Source: Nomia melanderi (lineage: Eukaryota; Arthropoda; Insecta; Hymenoptera; Halictidae). Taken from it: DNA of 64,000 nucleotides. Under the pieces are notes generated by a model. It ran no database searches, was not told the origin of the DNA, and saw only the letters and a list, made by a program, of their open reading frames with translations. The translations under genes and the position numbers were made by a program. This document shows positions 11,160 through 24,190 of the stretch, piece after piece. The DNA lies in the NCBI RefSeq assembly GCF_051020985.1, contig NW_027475133.1, forward strand, positions 992,001 through 1,056,000, read 5' to 3'. The number at the start of each line of letters is the position of its first letter. The first letter of the stretch is position 1.

Positions 11160-13500
11160 AAAATATATCTGGTGATATCTCGGGTGCTATTACAGATAGC
11201 CCAAGAAATCAAAGTGCATTGTCTGTATTAGGCCCCGGTGCATGAATCTGTGCAGCGGGAACGACCTCGGACCACCAGGGGCCGAGAAAACCACCGTCTC
11301 ATGGGGCCGGACACTCAGGGTCAGGGAAAAATCCAATATATATCTGGTGATATCTCGGGTGCTATTACAGATAGCGCAATAAATCAAAGTGCATTGTCTG
11401 CAGGAGGCCCTAGCGCATGAATCTGTGCAGCGAGATCGATCTCTGACCACCAGGGGCCGAGAAAACCACCGACGCATGGGGCCGGGCACTCAGGGTCAGG
11501 GAAAAATCCAATATATATCTGGTGATATCTCGGGTTCTATTACAGATAGCGCGATAAATCAAAGTGCATTGTCTGTAGGAGGCCCTGGCGCGTGAATCTG
11601 TGCAGCGGGAACGACCTGGCACCACCAGGGGCCGAGAAAACCACCATCTCATGGGGCCGGACACTCAGGGTCAGGGAAAAATCCAATATATATCTGGTGA
11701 TATATCGGGTGCTATTACAGATAGCCCAAGAAATGAAAGTGCATTGTCTGTATTAGGACCCGGCGCATGAATCTGTGCAGCGGGAACGACCTCGAACCAC
11801 CAGGGGCCGAGAAAACCACCGTCTCATGGGGCCGGACAGTCAGGGTCAGGGGAAAATCCAAAATATATCTGGTGATATCTCGGGTGCTATTACAGATAGC
11901 CCAAGAAATCAAAGTGCATTGTCTGTATTAGGCCCCGGTGCATGAATCTGTGCAGCGGGAACGACCTCGGACCACCAGGGGCCGAGAAAACCACCGTCTC
12001 ATGGGGCCGGACACTCAGGGTCAGGGAAAAATCCAATATATATCTGGTGATATCTCGGGTGCTATTACAGATAGCGCAATAAATCAAAGTGCATTGTCTG
12101 CAGGAGGCCCTAGCGCATGAATCTGTGCAGCGAGATCGATCTCTGACCACCAGGGGCCGAGAAAACCACCGACGCATGGGGCCGGGCACTCAGGGTCAGG
12201 GAAAAATCCAATATATATCTGGTGATATCTCGGGTTCTATTACAGATAGCGCGATAAATCAAAGTGCATTGTCTGTAGGAGGCCCTGGCGCGTGAATCTG
12301 TGCAGCGGGAACGACCTGGGACCACCAGGGGCCGAGAAAACCACCATCTCATGGGGCCGGACACTCAGGGTCAGGGAAAAATCCAATATATATCTGGTGA
12401 TATATCGGGTGCTATTACAGATAGCCCAAGAAATGAAAGTGCATTGTCTGTATTAGGACCCGGCGCATGAATCTGTGCAGCGGGAACGACCTCGAACCAC
12501 CAGGGGCCGAGAAAACCACCGTCTCATGGGGCCGGACAGTCAGGGTCAGGGAAAAATCCAATATATTTCTGGTGATATCTCGGGTGCTATTACAGATAGC
12601 CCAAGAAATCAAAGTGCATTGTCTGTATTAGGCCCCGGTGCATGAATCTGTTCAGCGGGAACGACCTCGGACCACCAGGGGCCGAGAAAACCACCGTCTC
12701 ATGGGGCCGGACACTCAGGGTCAGGGAAAAATCCAATATATATCTGGTGATATCTCGGGTGCTATTACAGATAGCGCAATAAATCAAAGTGCATTGTCTG
12801 CAGGAGGCCCTAGCGCATGAATCTGTGCAGCGAGATCGATCTCTGACCACCAGGGGCCGAGAAAACCACCGACGCATGGGGCCGGGCACTCAGGGTCAGG
12901 GAAAAATCCAATATATATCTGGTGATATCTCGGGTTCTATTACAGATAGCGCGATAAATCAAAGTGCATTGTCTGTAGGAGGCCCTGGCGCGTGAATCTG
13001 TGCAGCGGGAACGACCTGGGACCACCAGGGGCCGAGAAAACCACCATCTCATGGGGCCGGACACTCAGGGTCAGGGAAAAATCCAATATATATCTGGTGA
13101 TATATCGGGTGCTATTACAGATAGCCCAAGAAATGAAAGTGCATTGTCTGTATTAGGACCCGGCGCATGAATCTGTGCAGCGGGAACGACCTCGAACCAC
13201 CAGGGGCCGAGAAAACCACCGTCTCATGGGGCCGGACAGTCAGGGTCAGGGAAAAATCCAATATATTTCTGGTGATATCTCGGGTGCTATTACAGATAGC
13301 CCAAGAAATCAAAGTGCATTGTCTGTATTAGGCCCCGGTGCATGAATCTGTGCAGCGGGAACGACCTCGGACCACCAGGGGCCGAGAAAACCACCGTCTC
13401 ATGGGGCCGGACACTCAGGGTCAGGGAAAAATCCAATATATATCTGGTGATATCTCGGGTGCTATTACAGATAGCGCAATAAATCAAAGTGCATTGTCTG
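11160..13500. repeat. 4-monomer higher-order repeat (700 bp), three copies plus partial fourth
   Basis: A 700-bp block of four monomers repeats at 11160, 11860, 12560 and, incompletely, 13260. Diagnostic variants in order are 'tattaggccccggtgcatg', 'gcgagatcgatctctgacc', 'cgacgcatgggg', 'ggcgcgtgaatctg', 'gatatatcgggtgc' and 'cccaagaaatg'. Copies differ at very few bases, for example 'acctggc' near 11614 against 'acctggg' near 12314. The last copy leaves the pattern near 13500. Confidence 0.95.
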
Positions 13501-16500
13501 TAGGAGGCCCTGGCGCATGAATCTGTGTAGCGGGAACGACCTCGGACCACCAGAGGCAGAGAAAACCACAGTCTCATGGGGCCGGACACTCAGGGTCAGT
13601 GAAAGATCCAATATATATCTGGTGGTATCTCGGGTGCTATTACAGATAGCGTAATAAATAAATGTGCATTGTCTGTAGGACGCCCTGGCGCATGAATCTG
13701 TGCAGCGGGAACGACCTCGGACCACCAGGGGCCGAGAAAACCACAGTCTCATGGGGCCGGACACTCAGGGTCAGGGGAAAATCCAACATATATCTGGTGA
13801 TATCTCGGGTTATATTACAGATAGCACAATAAATCAAAGTGCATTGTCTGTATTAGGACCCGGCGCATGAATCTGTGCAGCGGGAACGACCTCGGATCAC
13901 CATGGGCCGAGAAAACCACCGTCTCATGGGGCCGGACACTCAGGGTCAGTGAAAAATCCAATATATATCTGGTGATATCTCGGGTGCTATTACAGATAGC
14001 GCAATAAATCAAAGTGCATTGTCTGTAGGAGGCCCTGGCGCATGAATCTGTGCAGCGGGAACGACCTCGGACCACCAGGGGCCGAGAAAACCACAGTCTC
14101 ATGGGGCCGGACACTCAGGGTCAGGGGAAAATCCAATATATATCTGGTGATATCTCGGGTGCTATTAGAGATAGCGCAATAAACCAAAGTGTATTATCTG
14201 CAGGAGGCCCTGGCGCATGAATCTGTGCAACGGGAACGACCTCGGACCACCAGGGGCCGAGAAAACCACCGTCTCATGGGGCCGGACACTCAGGGTCAGT
14301 GAAAAATCCAATATATATCTGGTTATATCTCGAGTGCTATTACAGATAGCGCAATAAATCAAAGTGCATTGTCTGTAGGAGGACCTTGCGCATGAATCTG
14401 TGCAGCGGGAACTACCTCGGACCACCAGGGGCCGAGAAAACCACCGTCTCATGGGGCCGGACAGTCAGGGTCAGGGAAAAATCCAATATATTTCTGGTGA
14501 TATCTCGGGTTATATTACAGATAGAACAATAAATCAAAGTGCATTGTTTGTAGGAGGCCCTGGTGCATGAATCTGTGCAGCGGGAACGACCTGGGACCAC
14601 CAGGGGCCGAGAAAACCACCGACACATGGGGCCGGACAATCAGGGTCAGGGAAATGTCCAATATATATCGGGTGATATCTCAGGTGCTAGTAGAGATAGC
14701 GCAATAAACCAAAGTGAATTATCTGCAGGAGGCCCTGGCGCATGAATCTGTGCAGCGGGAACGACCTCGAACCACCAGGGGCCGAGAAAACCACCGTCTC
14801 ATGGGGCCGGACACTCAGGCTCAGGGAAAAATCCAATATATATCTGGTGATATCTCGGGTGCTATTACAGATAGCCCAAGACATCAAAGTGCATTGTCTG
14901 TATTAGGCCCCGGTGCATGAATCTGTGCAGCGGGAACGACCTCGGACCACCAGGGGCCGAGAAAACCACCGTCTCATGGGGCCGGACACTCAGGGTCAGG
15001 GAAAAATCCAATATATATCTGGTGATATCTCGGGTGCTATTACAGATAGCGCAATAAATCAGAGTGCATTGTCTGTAGGAGGCCCTGGCGCATGAATCTG
15101 TGTAGCGGGAACGACCTCGGACCACCAGAGGCCGAGAAAACCACAGTCTCATGGGGCCGGGCGCTCAGGGTCAGGGGAAAATCCAATATATATCTGGTGA
15201 TATCTCGGGTGCTATTAGAGATAGCGCAATAAACCAAAGTGAATTATCTGCAGGAGGCCCTGGCGCATGAATCTGTGCAACGGGAACGACCTCGGACCAC
15301 CAGGGGCCGAGAAAACCACAGTCTCATGGGGCCGGACACTCAGGGTCAGGGAAGAATCCAATATATATCTGGTGATATCTCGGGTGCTATTACAGATAGC
15401 GCAATAAATCAAAGTGCATTGTCTGTAGGAGGCTCAGGCGAATGAATCTGTGCAGCGGGAACGACCTCGGACCACCAGGGGCCGAGAAAACCACAGTCTC
15501 ATGGGGCCGGACACTCAGGGTCAGGGGAAAATCCAATATATATCTGGTGATATCTCGGGTGCTATTACAGATAGCGCAATAAACCAAAGTGCATTGTCTG
15601 TAGGAGGCTCTTGCGAATGAATCTGTACCGCAGGAACGACCTCGGACCACCAGTGGCCGAGAAAATTACAGATATTCGGAATCCGTCACCCAAGGTCATG
15701 TAAAAATCCAGCAAATATCTGGTGATATCTCGGGTGCTATTAGAGATAGCGCAATAAACCAAAGTGCATTGTCTGTAGGAGGCCCAGGCGAATGAATCTG
15801 TGCAGCGGAAACGACCTCGGACCACCAGGGACCGAGAAAATCACCGTCTCATGGAGCCGGACACTCAGGGTCAGGGAAAAATCCAATATATATCTGGTGA
15901 TATCTCGGGTGCTATTAGAGATAGCGCAATAAACCAAAGTGAATTATCTGCAGGAGGCCCTGGCGCATGAATCTGTGCAGCGGGAACGACCTCGGATCAC
16001 CAGGGTCCGAGATAACCACCGTCTCATGGGGCCGGACACCCAGGGTCGGGGAAAAATCCAATATATATCTGGTGATATCTCGGGTGCTATTACAGATAGC
16101 GCAATAAATCAGAGTGCATTGTCTGTAGGAGGCCCTGGCGCATGAATCTGTGTAGCGGGAACGACCTCGGACCACCAGAGGCCGGGAAAACCACAGTCTC
16201 ATGGGGCCGGACGCTCAGGGTCAGGGGAAAATCCAATATATATCTGGTGATATCTCGGGTGCTATTAGAGATAGCGCAATAAACCAAAGTGAATTATCTG
16301 CAGGAGGCCCTGGCACATGAATCTGTGCAACGGGAACGACCTCGGACCACCAGGGGCCGAGAAAACCACAGTCTCATGGGGCCGGACACACAGGGTCAGG
16401 GGAAAATCCAACATATATCTGGTGATATCTCGGGTGCTATTACAGATAGCGCAATAAATCAAAGTGAATAGTCTGTAGGAGGCCCTGGCGCATGAATCTG

Positions 16501-17649
16501 TGCAGCCGGAACGACCTCGAACCACCAGGGGCCGCGAAAACCACCGTCTCATGGGGCCGGACACTCAGGGTCAGTGAAAGATCCAATATATATCTGGTGG
16601 TATCTCGGGTGCTATTACAGATAGCGTAATAAATAAATGTGCATTGACTGTAGGAGGCCCTGGCGCATGAATCTGTGCAGAGGGAACGACCTCGGACCAC
16701 CAGGGGCCGAGAAAACCACCGTCTCATGGGGCCGGACACTCAGGGTCAGGGAAGAATCCATTATATATCTGGTGATATCTCGGGTGCTATTAGAGATAGC
16801 GCAATAAACCAAAGTGAATTATCTGCCGTAGGCCCTGGCGCATGAATCTGTGCAGCGGGAACGACCTCGGATCACCAGGGTCCGAGATAACCACCGTCTC
16901 ATGGGGCCGGACATTCAGGGTCAGGGGAAAATCTAATATATATCTGGTGATATCTCGGGTGCTATTAGAGATACCGCAATAAACCAAAGTGAATTATCTG
17001 CAGGAGGCCCTGGCGCATGAATCTGTGCAGCGGGAACGACCTCGGATCACCAGGGTCCGAGAAGACCACCGTCTTATGGGGCCGGACACTCAGGGTCAGG
17101 GAAAAATCTATCATATATCTGGTGATATCTCGGGTGCTATTACAGATAGCGCAATAAACCGAAGTGAATTATCTGCAGGAGGCCCTGGCGCATGAATCTG
17201 TGCAGCGGGAACGACCTCGGATCACCAGGGGCCGAGAAAACCACCGTCTCATGGGGCCGGACACTCAGGGTCAGTGAAAAATCCAATATATATCTGGTGA
17301 TATCTCGGGTGCTATTACAGATAGCGCAATAAATCAAAGTGCATTGTCTGTAGGAGGCCCTGGCGCATGAATCTGTGCAGCGGGAACGACCTCGGACCAC
17401 CAGGGGCCGAGAAAACCACAGTCTCATGGGGCCGGACACTCAGGGTCAGGGGAAAATCCAATATATATCTGGTGATATCTCGGGTGCTATTAGAGATAGC
17501 GCAATAAACCAAAGTGTATTATCTGCAGGAGGCCCTGGCGCATGAATCTGTGCAACGGGAACGACCTCGGACCACCAGGGGCCGAGAAAACCACCGTCTC
17601 ATGGGGCCGGACACTCAGGGTCAGTGAAAAATCCAATATATATCTGGTT
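13501..17649. repeat. Mosaic array segment
   Basis: This holds the same family with partial duplications. About 13815-14200 matches 17140-17525 (offset 3,325 bp, 19 units, including the rare 'gtgtattatctgc'). About 15065-15236 matches 16115-16287 (1,050 bp, 6 units). One class-B unit lies at about 15662. The marker 'cccaagaaatc' (or its 'cccaagacatc' form near 14875) is last seen here before returning near 62466. Confidence 0.85.
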
Positions 17650-20600
17650 ATATCTCGGGTGCTATTAGAGATAGCGAAATAAATCAAAGTGAATTATCTG
17701 CAGGAGGCCCTGGCGCGAGCATCTGTGCAGCGGGAACGACCTCGGACCACCAGGGGCCAAGAAAACCACCGTCTCATGGCGCCGGACACTCAGGGTCAGG
17801 GAAAAATCCAATATATATCTGGTGATATCTCGGGTGCTATTAGAGATAGCCAAATAAATCAAAGTGCATTGTCGGTAGGAGGCCCTGGCGCATGAATCTG
17901 TGCAGCGGGAACGACCTCGGACCACCAGGGGCCGGGAAAACCACAGTCTCATGGGGCCGGACACTCAGGGTCAGGGGAAAATCCAATATATATCTGGTGA
18001 TATCTCGGGTGCTATTAGAGATAGCGCAATACACCAAAGTGAATTATCTGCAGGAGGCCCTGGCGCATGCATCTGTGCAGCGGGAACGACCTCGGACCAC
18101 CAGGGGCCAAGAAAACCACCGTCTCATGGCGCCGGACACTCAGGGTCAGGGAAAAATCCAATATATATCTGGTGATATCTCGGGTGCTATTAGAGATAGC
18201 CCAATAAATCAAAGTGCATTGTCGGTAGGAGGCCCTGGCGCATGAATCTGTGCAGCGGGAACGACCTCGTACCACCAGGGGCCGGGAAAACCACAGTCTC
18301 ATGGGGCCGGACACTCAGGGACAGGGGAAAATCCAATATATATCTGGTGATATCTCGGGTGCTATTACAGATAGCGCAATAAATCAAAGTGCATTGTCTG
18401 TAGGAGGCCCTGGCGCATGAATCTGTGCAGCGGGAACGACCTCGGAACACCAGGGACCGAGAAAACCACCGCCTCATGTGGCCGGACACTCAGGGTCAGT
18501 GAAAAATCCAATATATATGTGGTGATATCTCGGGTGCTATTACAGATAGCGGAATAAATCAAAGTGCATTATTTGTAGGAGACCCTGGCGCATGAATCTG
18601 TGCAGCGGGAACGACCTCGGAACACCAGGGACCGAGAAAACCACCGTCTCATGGGGCCGGACACTCAGGGTCAGTGAAAAATCCAATATATATGTGGTGA
18701 TATCTCGGGTGCTATTACAGATAGCGCAATAAATCAAAGTGAATTATCTGCAGTAGGCCCTGGCGCATGAATCTGTGCAGCGGGAAGGACCTCGGACCAC
18801 CAGGGGCCGAGAAAACTACCGTCTAATGGGGCCGGTCACTCAGGGTCAGTGAAAAATGCAATATATATCTGCTGATATCTCGGGTGCTATTAGAGATAGC
18901 GCAATAAACCAAAGTGAATTATCTGCAGGAGGCCCTGGCGCATGAATCTGTGCAGCGGGAACGACCTCGGACCACCAGGGGCCGAGAAAACGACCGTCTC
19001 ATGGGGCCGGACACTCAGGGTCAGGGAAAAATCCAATATATATCTGGTGATATCTCGGGTGCTATTACAGATATCGCAATAAACCAAAGTGCACTGTCTG
19101 TAGGAGGCCCTGGCGCATGAATCTGGGCAGCGGGAACGACCTCGGACCACCAGGGGCCGAGAAAACCACCGTCTCATGGGTCCGGACACTCAGGGTCAGG
19201 GGAAAATCCAATATATATCTGCTGATATCTCGGGTGATATTAGAGATAGCGCAATAAACCAAAGTGAATTATCTGAAGGAGGCCCTGGCGCATGAATCTG
19301 TGCAGCGGGAACGACCTCGGACCACCAGGGGCCAAGAAAACCACCGTCTCATGGCGCCGGACACTCAGGGTCAGGGAAAAATCCAATATATATCTGGTGA
19401 TATCTCGGGTGCTATTTGAGATAGCGCAATAAATCATAGTGCATTGTCTGTAGGAGGCCCAGGCGCATGAATCTGGCCAGCGGGAACGACCTCGGACCAC
19501 CATGGGCCGAGAAAACCACAGTCTCATGGGGCCGGACACTCAGGGTCAGGGGAAAATCCAATATATATCTGGTGATATCTCGGGTGCTATTACAGATAGC
19601 GCAATAAACCAAAGTGCATTGTCTGTAGGAGGCCCTTGCGAATGATTCTGTGCCGCAGGAACGACCTCGGACCACCAGTGGCCGAGAAAATTACAGATAT
19701 TCGGAATCCCTAACCCAAGGTCATGTAAAAATCCAGCAAATATCTGGTGATATCTCGGGTGCTATTAGAGATAGCGTAATAAACCAAAGTGCATTGTCTG
19801 TAGGAGGCCCTGGCGAATGAATCTGTTCAGCGGGAACGACCTAGGACCACCAGGGGCCGAGAAAACCACCGACTCACGGGGCCGGACAGTCAGGGTCAGG
19901 GGAAAATCCAATATATATCTGGTGATATCTCGGGTGCTATTAGAGATAGCGCACTAAATCAAAGTGCATTGTCTGTAGGAGGCCCAGGCGCATGAATCTG
20001 GCCAGCGGGAACGACCTCGGACCACCAGGGGCCGAGAAAACCACAGTCTCATGGAGCCGGACACTCAGGGTCAGGGAAAATTCCAATATATATCTGGTGA
20101 TATCTCGGGTGCTATTACAGATAGCGCAATAAATCAAAGTGCATTGTCTGTAGGAGGCCCAGGCGAATGAATCTGTGCAGCGGGAACGACCTCGGACCAC
20201 CAGGGGCCGAGAAAACCACCGTCTCATGGATCCGGACACTCAGGGTCAGGGGAAAATCCAATATATATCTGGTGATATCTCGGGTGCATTTACAGATAGC
20301 GCAAGAAACCAAAGTGCATTGTCTGTAGGAGGCCCTTGCGAATGAATCTGTGCCGCAGGAACGACCTCGGACCACCAGTGGCCGAGAAAATTACAGATAT
20401 TCGGAATCCGTCACCCAAGATCATGTAAAAATCCAGCAAATATCTGGTGATATCTCGGGTGCTATTAGAGATAGCGCAATAAATCAAAGTGCATTGTCTG
20501 TAGGAGGCCCAGGCGAATAAATCTGGCCAGCTGGAACGACCTCGGACCACCAGGGGCCGAGAAAACCACAGTCTCATGGGGCCGCACACTCAGGGTCAGG

Positions 20601-21149
20601 GTAAAATCCAATATTTATCTGGTGATATCTCGGGTGCTATTACAGATAGCCCAATAAATCAAAGTGCATTGTCGGTAGGAGGCCCTGGCGCATGAATCTG
20701 TGCAGCGGGAACGACCTCAGACCACCAGGGGCCGGGAAAACCACAGTCTCATGGGGCCGGACACTCAGGGCCAGGGGAAAATCCAATATATATCTGGTGA
20801 TATCTCGGGTGCTATTAGAGATAGCGCAATAAACCAAAGTGAATTATCTGCAGGAGGCCCTGGCGCATGCATCTGTGCAGCGGGAACGACCTCGGACCAC
20901 CAGGGGCCAAGAAAACCACCGTCTCATGGCGCCGGACACTCAGGGTCAGGGAAAAATCCAATATATATCTGGTGATATCTCGGGTGCTATTAGAGATAGC
21001 GCAATAAATCAAAGTGCATTGTCTGTAGGAGGCCCAGGCGCATGAATCTGGCCAGCGGGAACGACCTCGGACCACCAGGGGCCGAGAAAACCACAGTCTC
21101 ATGGGGCCGGACACTCAGGGTCAGGGGAAAATCCAATATATATCTGGTG
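17650..21149. repeat. 20-monomer higher-order repeat, copy 1 (3,500 bp)
   Basis: This long block matches 21150-24190 at three successive offsets: 3,500 bp (from 17650), 2,975 bp (about 18560-19910) and 3,150 bp (about 19920-21040). It therefore has three monomers (roughly 18040-18560) that copy 2 lacks, and lacks one that copy 2 has near 22920-23090. Markers are 'ggccaagaaaaccaccgtc' with 'catggcgccgg', 'tggcgcgagcatctg' and 'ccctaacccaagg'. Class-B units lie at about 19687 and 20387. Confidence 0.92.
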
Positions 21150-23580
21150 AAATCTCGGGTGCTATTAGAGATAGCGAAATAAATCAAAGTGAATTATCTG
21201 CAGGAGGCCCTGGCGCGAGCATCTGTGCAGCGGGAACGACCTCGGACCACCAGGGGCCAAGAAAACCACCGTCTCATGGCGCCGGACACTCAGGGTCAGG
21301 GAAAAATCCAATATATATCTGGTGATATCTCGGGTGCTATTAGAGATAGCCAAATAAATCAAAGTGCATTGTCGGTAGGAGGCCCTGGCGCATGAATCTG
21401 TGCAGCGGGAACGACCTCGGACCACCAGGGGCCGGGAAAACCACAGTCTCATGGGGCCGGACACTCAGGGTCAGGGGAAAATCCAATATATATCTGGTGA
21501 TATCTCGGGTGCTATTAGAGATAGCGCAATAAATCAAAGTGCATTATCTGTAGGAGACCCTGGCGCATGAATCTGTGCAGCGGGAACGACCTCGGAACAC
21601 CAGGGACCGAGAAAACCACCGTCTCATGGGGCCGGACACTCAGGGTCAGTGAAAAATCCAATATATATGTGGTGATATCTCGGGTGCTATTACAGATAGC
21701 GCAATAAATCAAAGTGAATTATCTGCAGTAGGCCCTGGCGCATGAATCTGTGCAGCGGGAACGACCTCGGACCACCAGGGGCCGAGAAAACTACCGTCTC
21801 ATGGGGCCGGTCACTCAGGGTCAGTGAAAAATGGAATATATATCTGCTGATATCTCGGGTGCTATTAGAGATAGCGCAATAAACCAAAGTGAATTATCTG
21901 CAGGAGGCCCTGGCGCATGAATCTGTGCAGCGGGAACGACCTCGGACCACCAGGGGCCGAGAAAACGACCGTCTCATGGGGCCGGACACTCAGGGTCAGG
22001 GAAAAATCCAATATATATCTGGTGATATCTCGGGTGCTATTACAGATATCGCAATAAACCAAAGTGCACTGTCTGTAGGAGGCCCTGGCGCATGAATCTG
22101 GGCAGCGGGAACGACCTCGGACCACCAGGGGCCGAGAAAACCACCGTCTCATGGGTCCGGACACTCAGGGTCAGGGGAAAATCCAATATATATCTGGTGA
22201 TATCTCGGGTGATATTAGAGATAGCGCAATAAACCAAAGTGAATTATCTGAAGGATGCCCTGGCGCATGCATCTGTGCAGCGGGAACGACCTCGGACCAC
22301 CAGGGGCCAAGAAAACCACCGTCTCATGGCGCCGGACACTCAGGGTCAGGGAAAAATCCAATATATATATGGTGATATCTCGGGTGCTATTTGAGATAGC
22401 GCAATAAATCAAAGTGCATTGTCTGTAGGAGGCCCAGGCGCATGAATCTGGCCAGCGGGAACGACCTCGGACCACCATGGGCCGAGAAAACCACAGTCTC
22501 ATGGGGCCGGACACTCAGGGTCAGGGGAAAATCCAATATATATCTGGTGATATCTCGGGTGCTATTACAGATAGCGCAATAAACCAAAGTGCATTGTCTG
22601 TAGGAGGCCCTTGCGAATGATTCTGTGCCGCAGGAACGACCTCGGACCACCAGTGGCCGAGAAAATTACAGATATTCGGAATCCCTAACCCAAGGTCATG
22701 TAAAAATCCAGCAAATATCTGGTGATATCTCGGGTGCTATTAGAGATAGCGTAATAAACCAAAGTGCATTGTCTGTAGGAGGCCCTGGCGAATGAATCTG
22801 TTCAGCGGGAACGACCTAGGACCACCAGGGGCCGAGAAAACCACCGACTCACGGGGCCGGACACTCAGGGTCAGGGGAAAATCCAATATATATCTGGTGA
22901 TATCTCGCGTGCTATTACAGATAGCGCAATAAACCAAAGTGAATTATCTGCAGGAGGCCCTGGCGCGAGCATCTGTGCAGCGGGAACGACCTCGGACCAC
23001 CAGGGGCCAAGAAAACCACCGTCTCATGGCGCCGGACACTCAGGGTCAGGGAAAAATCCAATATATATCTGGTGATATCTCGGGTGCTATTAGAGATAGC
23101 GCACTAAATCAAAGTGCATTGTCTGTAGGAGGCCCAGGCGCATGAATCTGGCCAGCGGGAACGACCTCGGACCACCAGGGGCCGAGAAAACCACAGTCTC
23201 ATGGAGCCGGACACTCAGGGTCAGGGAAAAATCCAATATATATCTGGTGATATTTCGGGTGCTATTACAGATAGCGCAATAAATCAAAGTGCATTGTCTG
23301 TAGGAGGCCCAGGCGAATGAATCTGTGCAGCGGGAACGACCTCGGACCACCAGGGGCCGAGAAAACCACCGTCTCATGGATCCGGACACTCAGGGTCAGG
23401 GGAAAATCCAATATATATCTGGTGATATCTCGGGTGCAATTACAGATAGCGCAAGAAACCAAAGTGCATTGTCTGTAGGAGGCCCTTGCGAATGAATCTG
23501 TGCCGCAGGAACGACCTCGGACCACCAGTGGCCGAGAAAATTACAGATATTCGGAATCCGTCACCCAAGATCATGTAAAA
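19687..23580 (+). repeat. Class-B monomers in the 17-20-monomer HOR (four)
   Basis: Blocks lie at about 19687, 20387, 22662 and 23537. The first and third carry the private change 'ccctaacccaagg', and the second and fourth 'cacccaagatcatg'. They are therefore two pairs copied along with the HOR rather than independent events. Confidence 0.92.
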
Positions 23581-24190
23581 ATCCAGCAAATATCTGGTGA
23601 TATCTCGGGTGCTATTAGAGATAGCGCAATAAATCAAAGTGCATTGTCTGTAGGAGGCCCAGGCGAATAAATCTGGTCAGCTGGAACGACCTCGGACCAC
23701 CAGGGGCCGAGAAAACCACAGTCTCATGGGGCCGCACACTCAGGGTCAGGGTAAAATCCAATATTTATCTGGTGATATCTCGGGTGCTATTACAGATAGC
23801 CCAATAAATCAAAGTGCATTGTCGGTAGGAGGCCCTGGCGCATGAATCTGTGCAGCGGGAACGACCTCAGACCACCAGGGGCCGGGAAAACCACAGTCTC
23901 ATGGGGCCGGACACTCAGGGCCAGGGGAAAATCCAATGTATATCTGGTGATATCTCGGGTGCTATTAGAGATAGCGCAATAAACCAAAGTGAATTATCTG
24001 CAGGAGGCCCTGGCGCATGCATCTGTGCAGCGGGAACGACCTCGGACCACCAGGGGCCAAGAAAACCACCGTCTCATGGCGCCGGACACTCAGGGTCAGG
24101 GAAAAATCCAATATATATCTGGTGATATCTCGGGTGCTATTAGAGATAGCGCAATAAATCAAAGTGCATTGTCTGTAGGAGGCCCAGGCG
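21150..24190. repeat. 18-monomer higher-order repeat, copy 2
   Basis: This is the second copy of the block at 17650, with three monomers deleted and one gained. Rare variants are conserved at matching places, such as 'gatatcgcaataaacc' (19074/22049), 'ccctaacccaagg' (about 19709/22684) and 'gcactaaatc' (19951/23101). Class-B units occur at about 22662 and 23537. Similarity ends near 24190. Confidence 0.92.
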
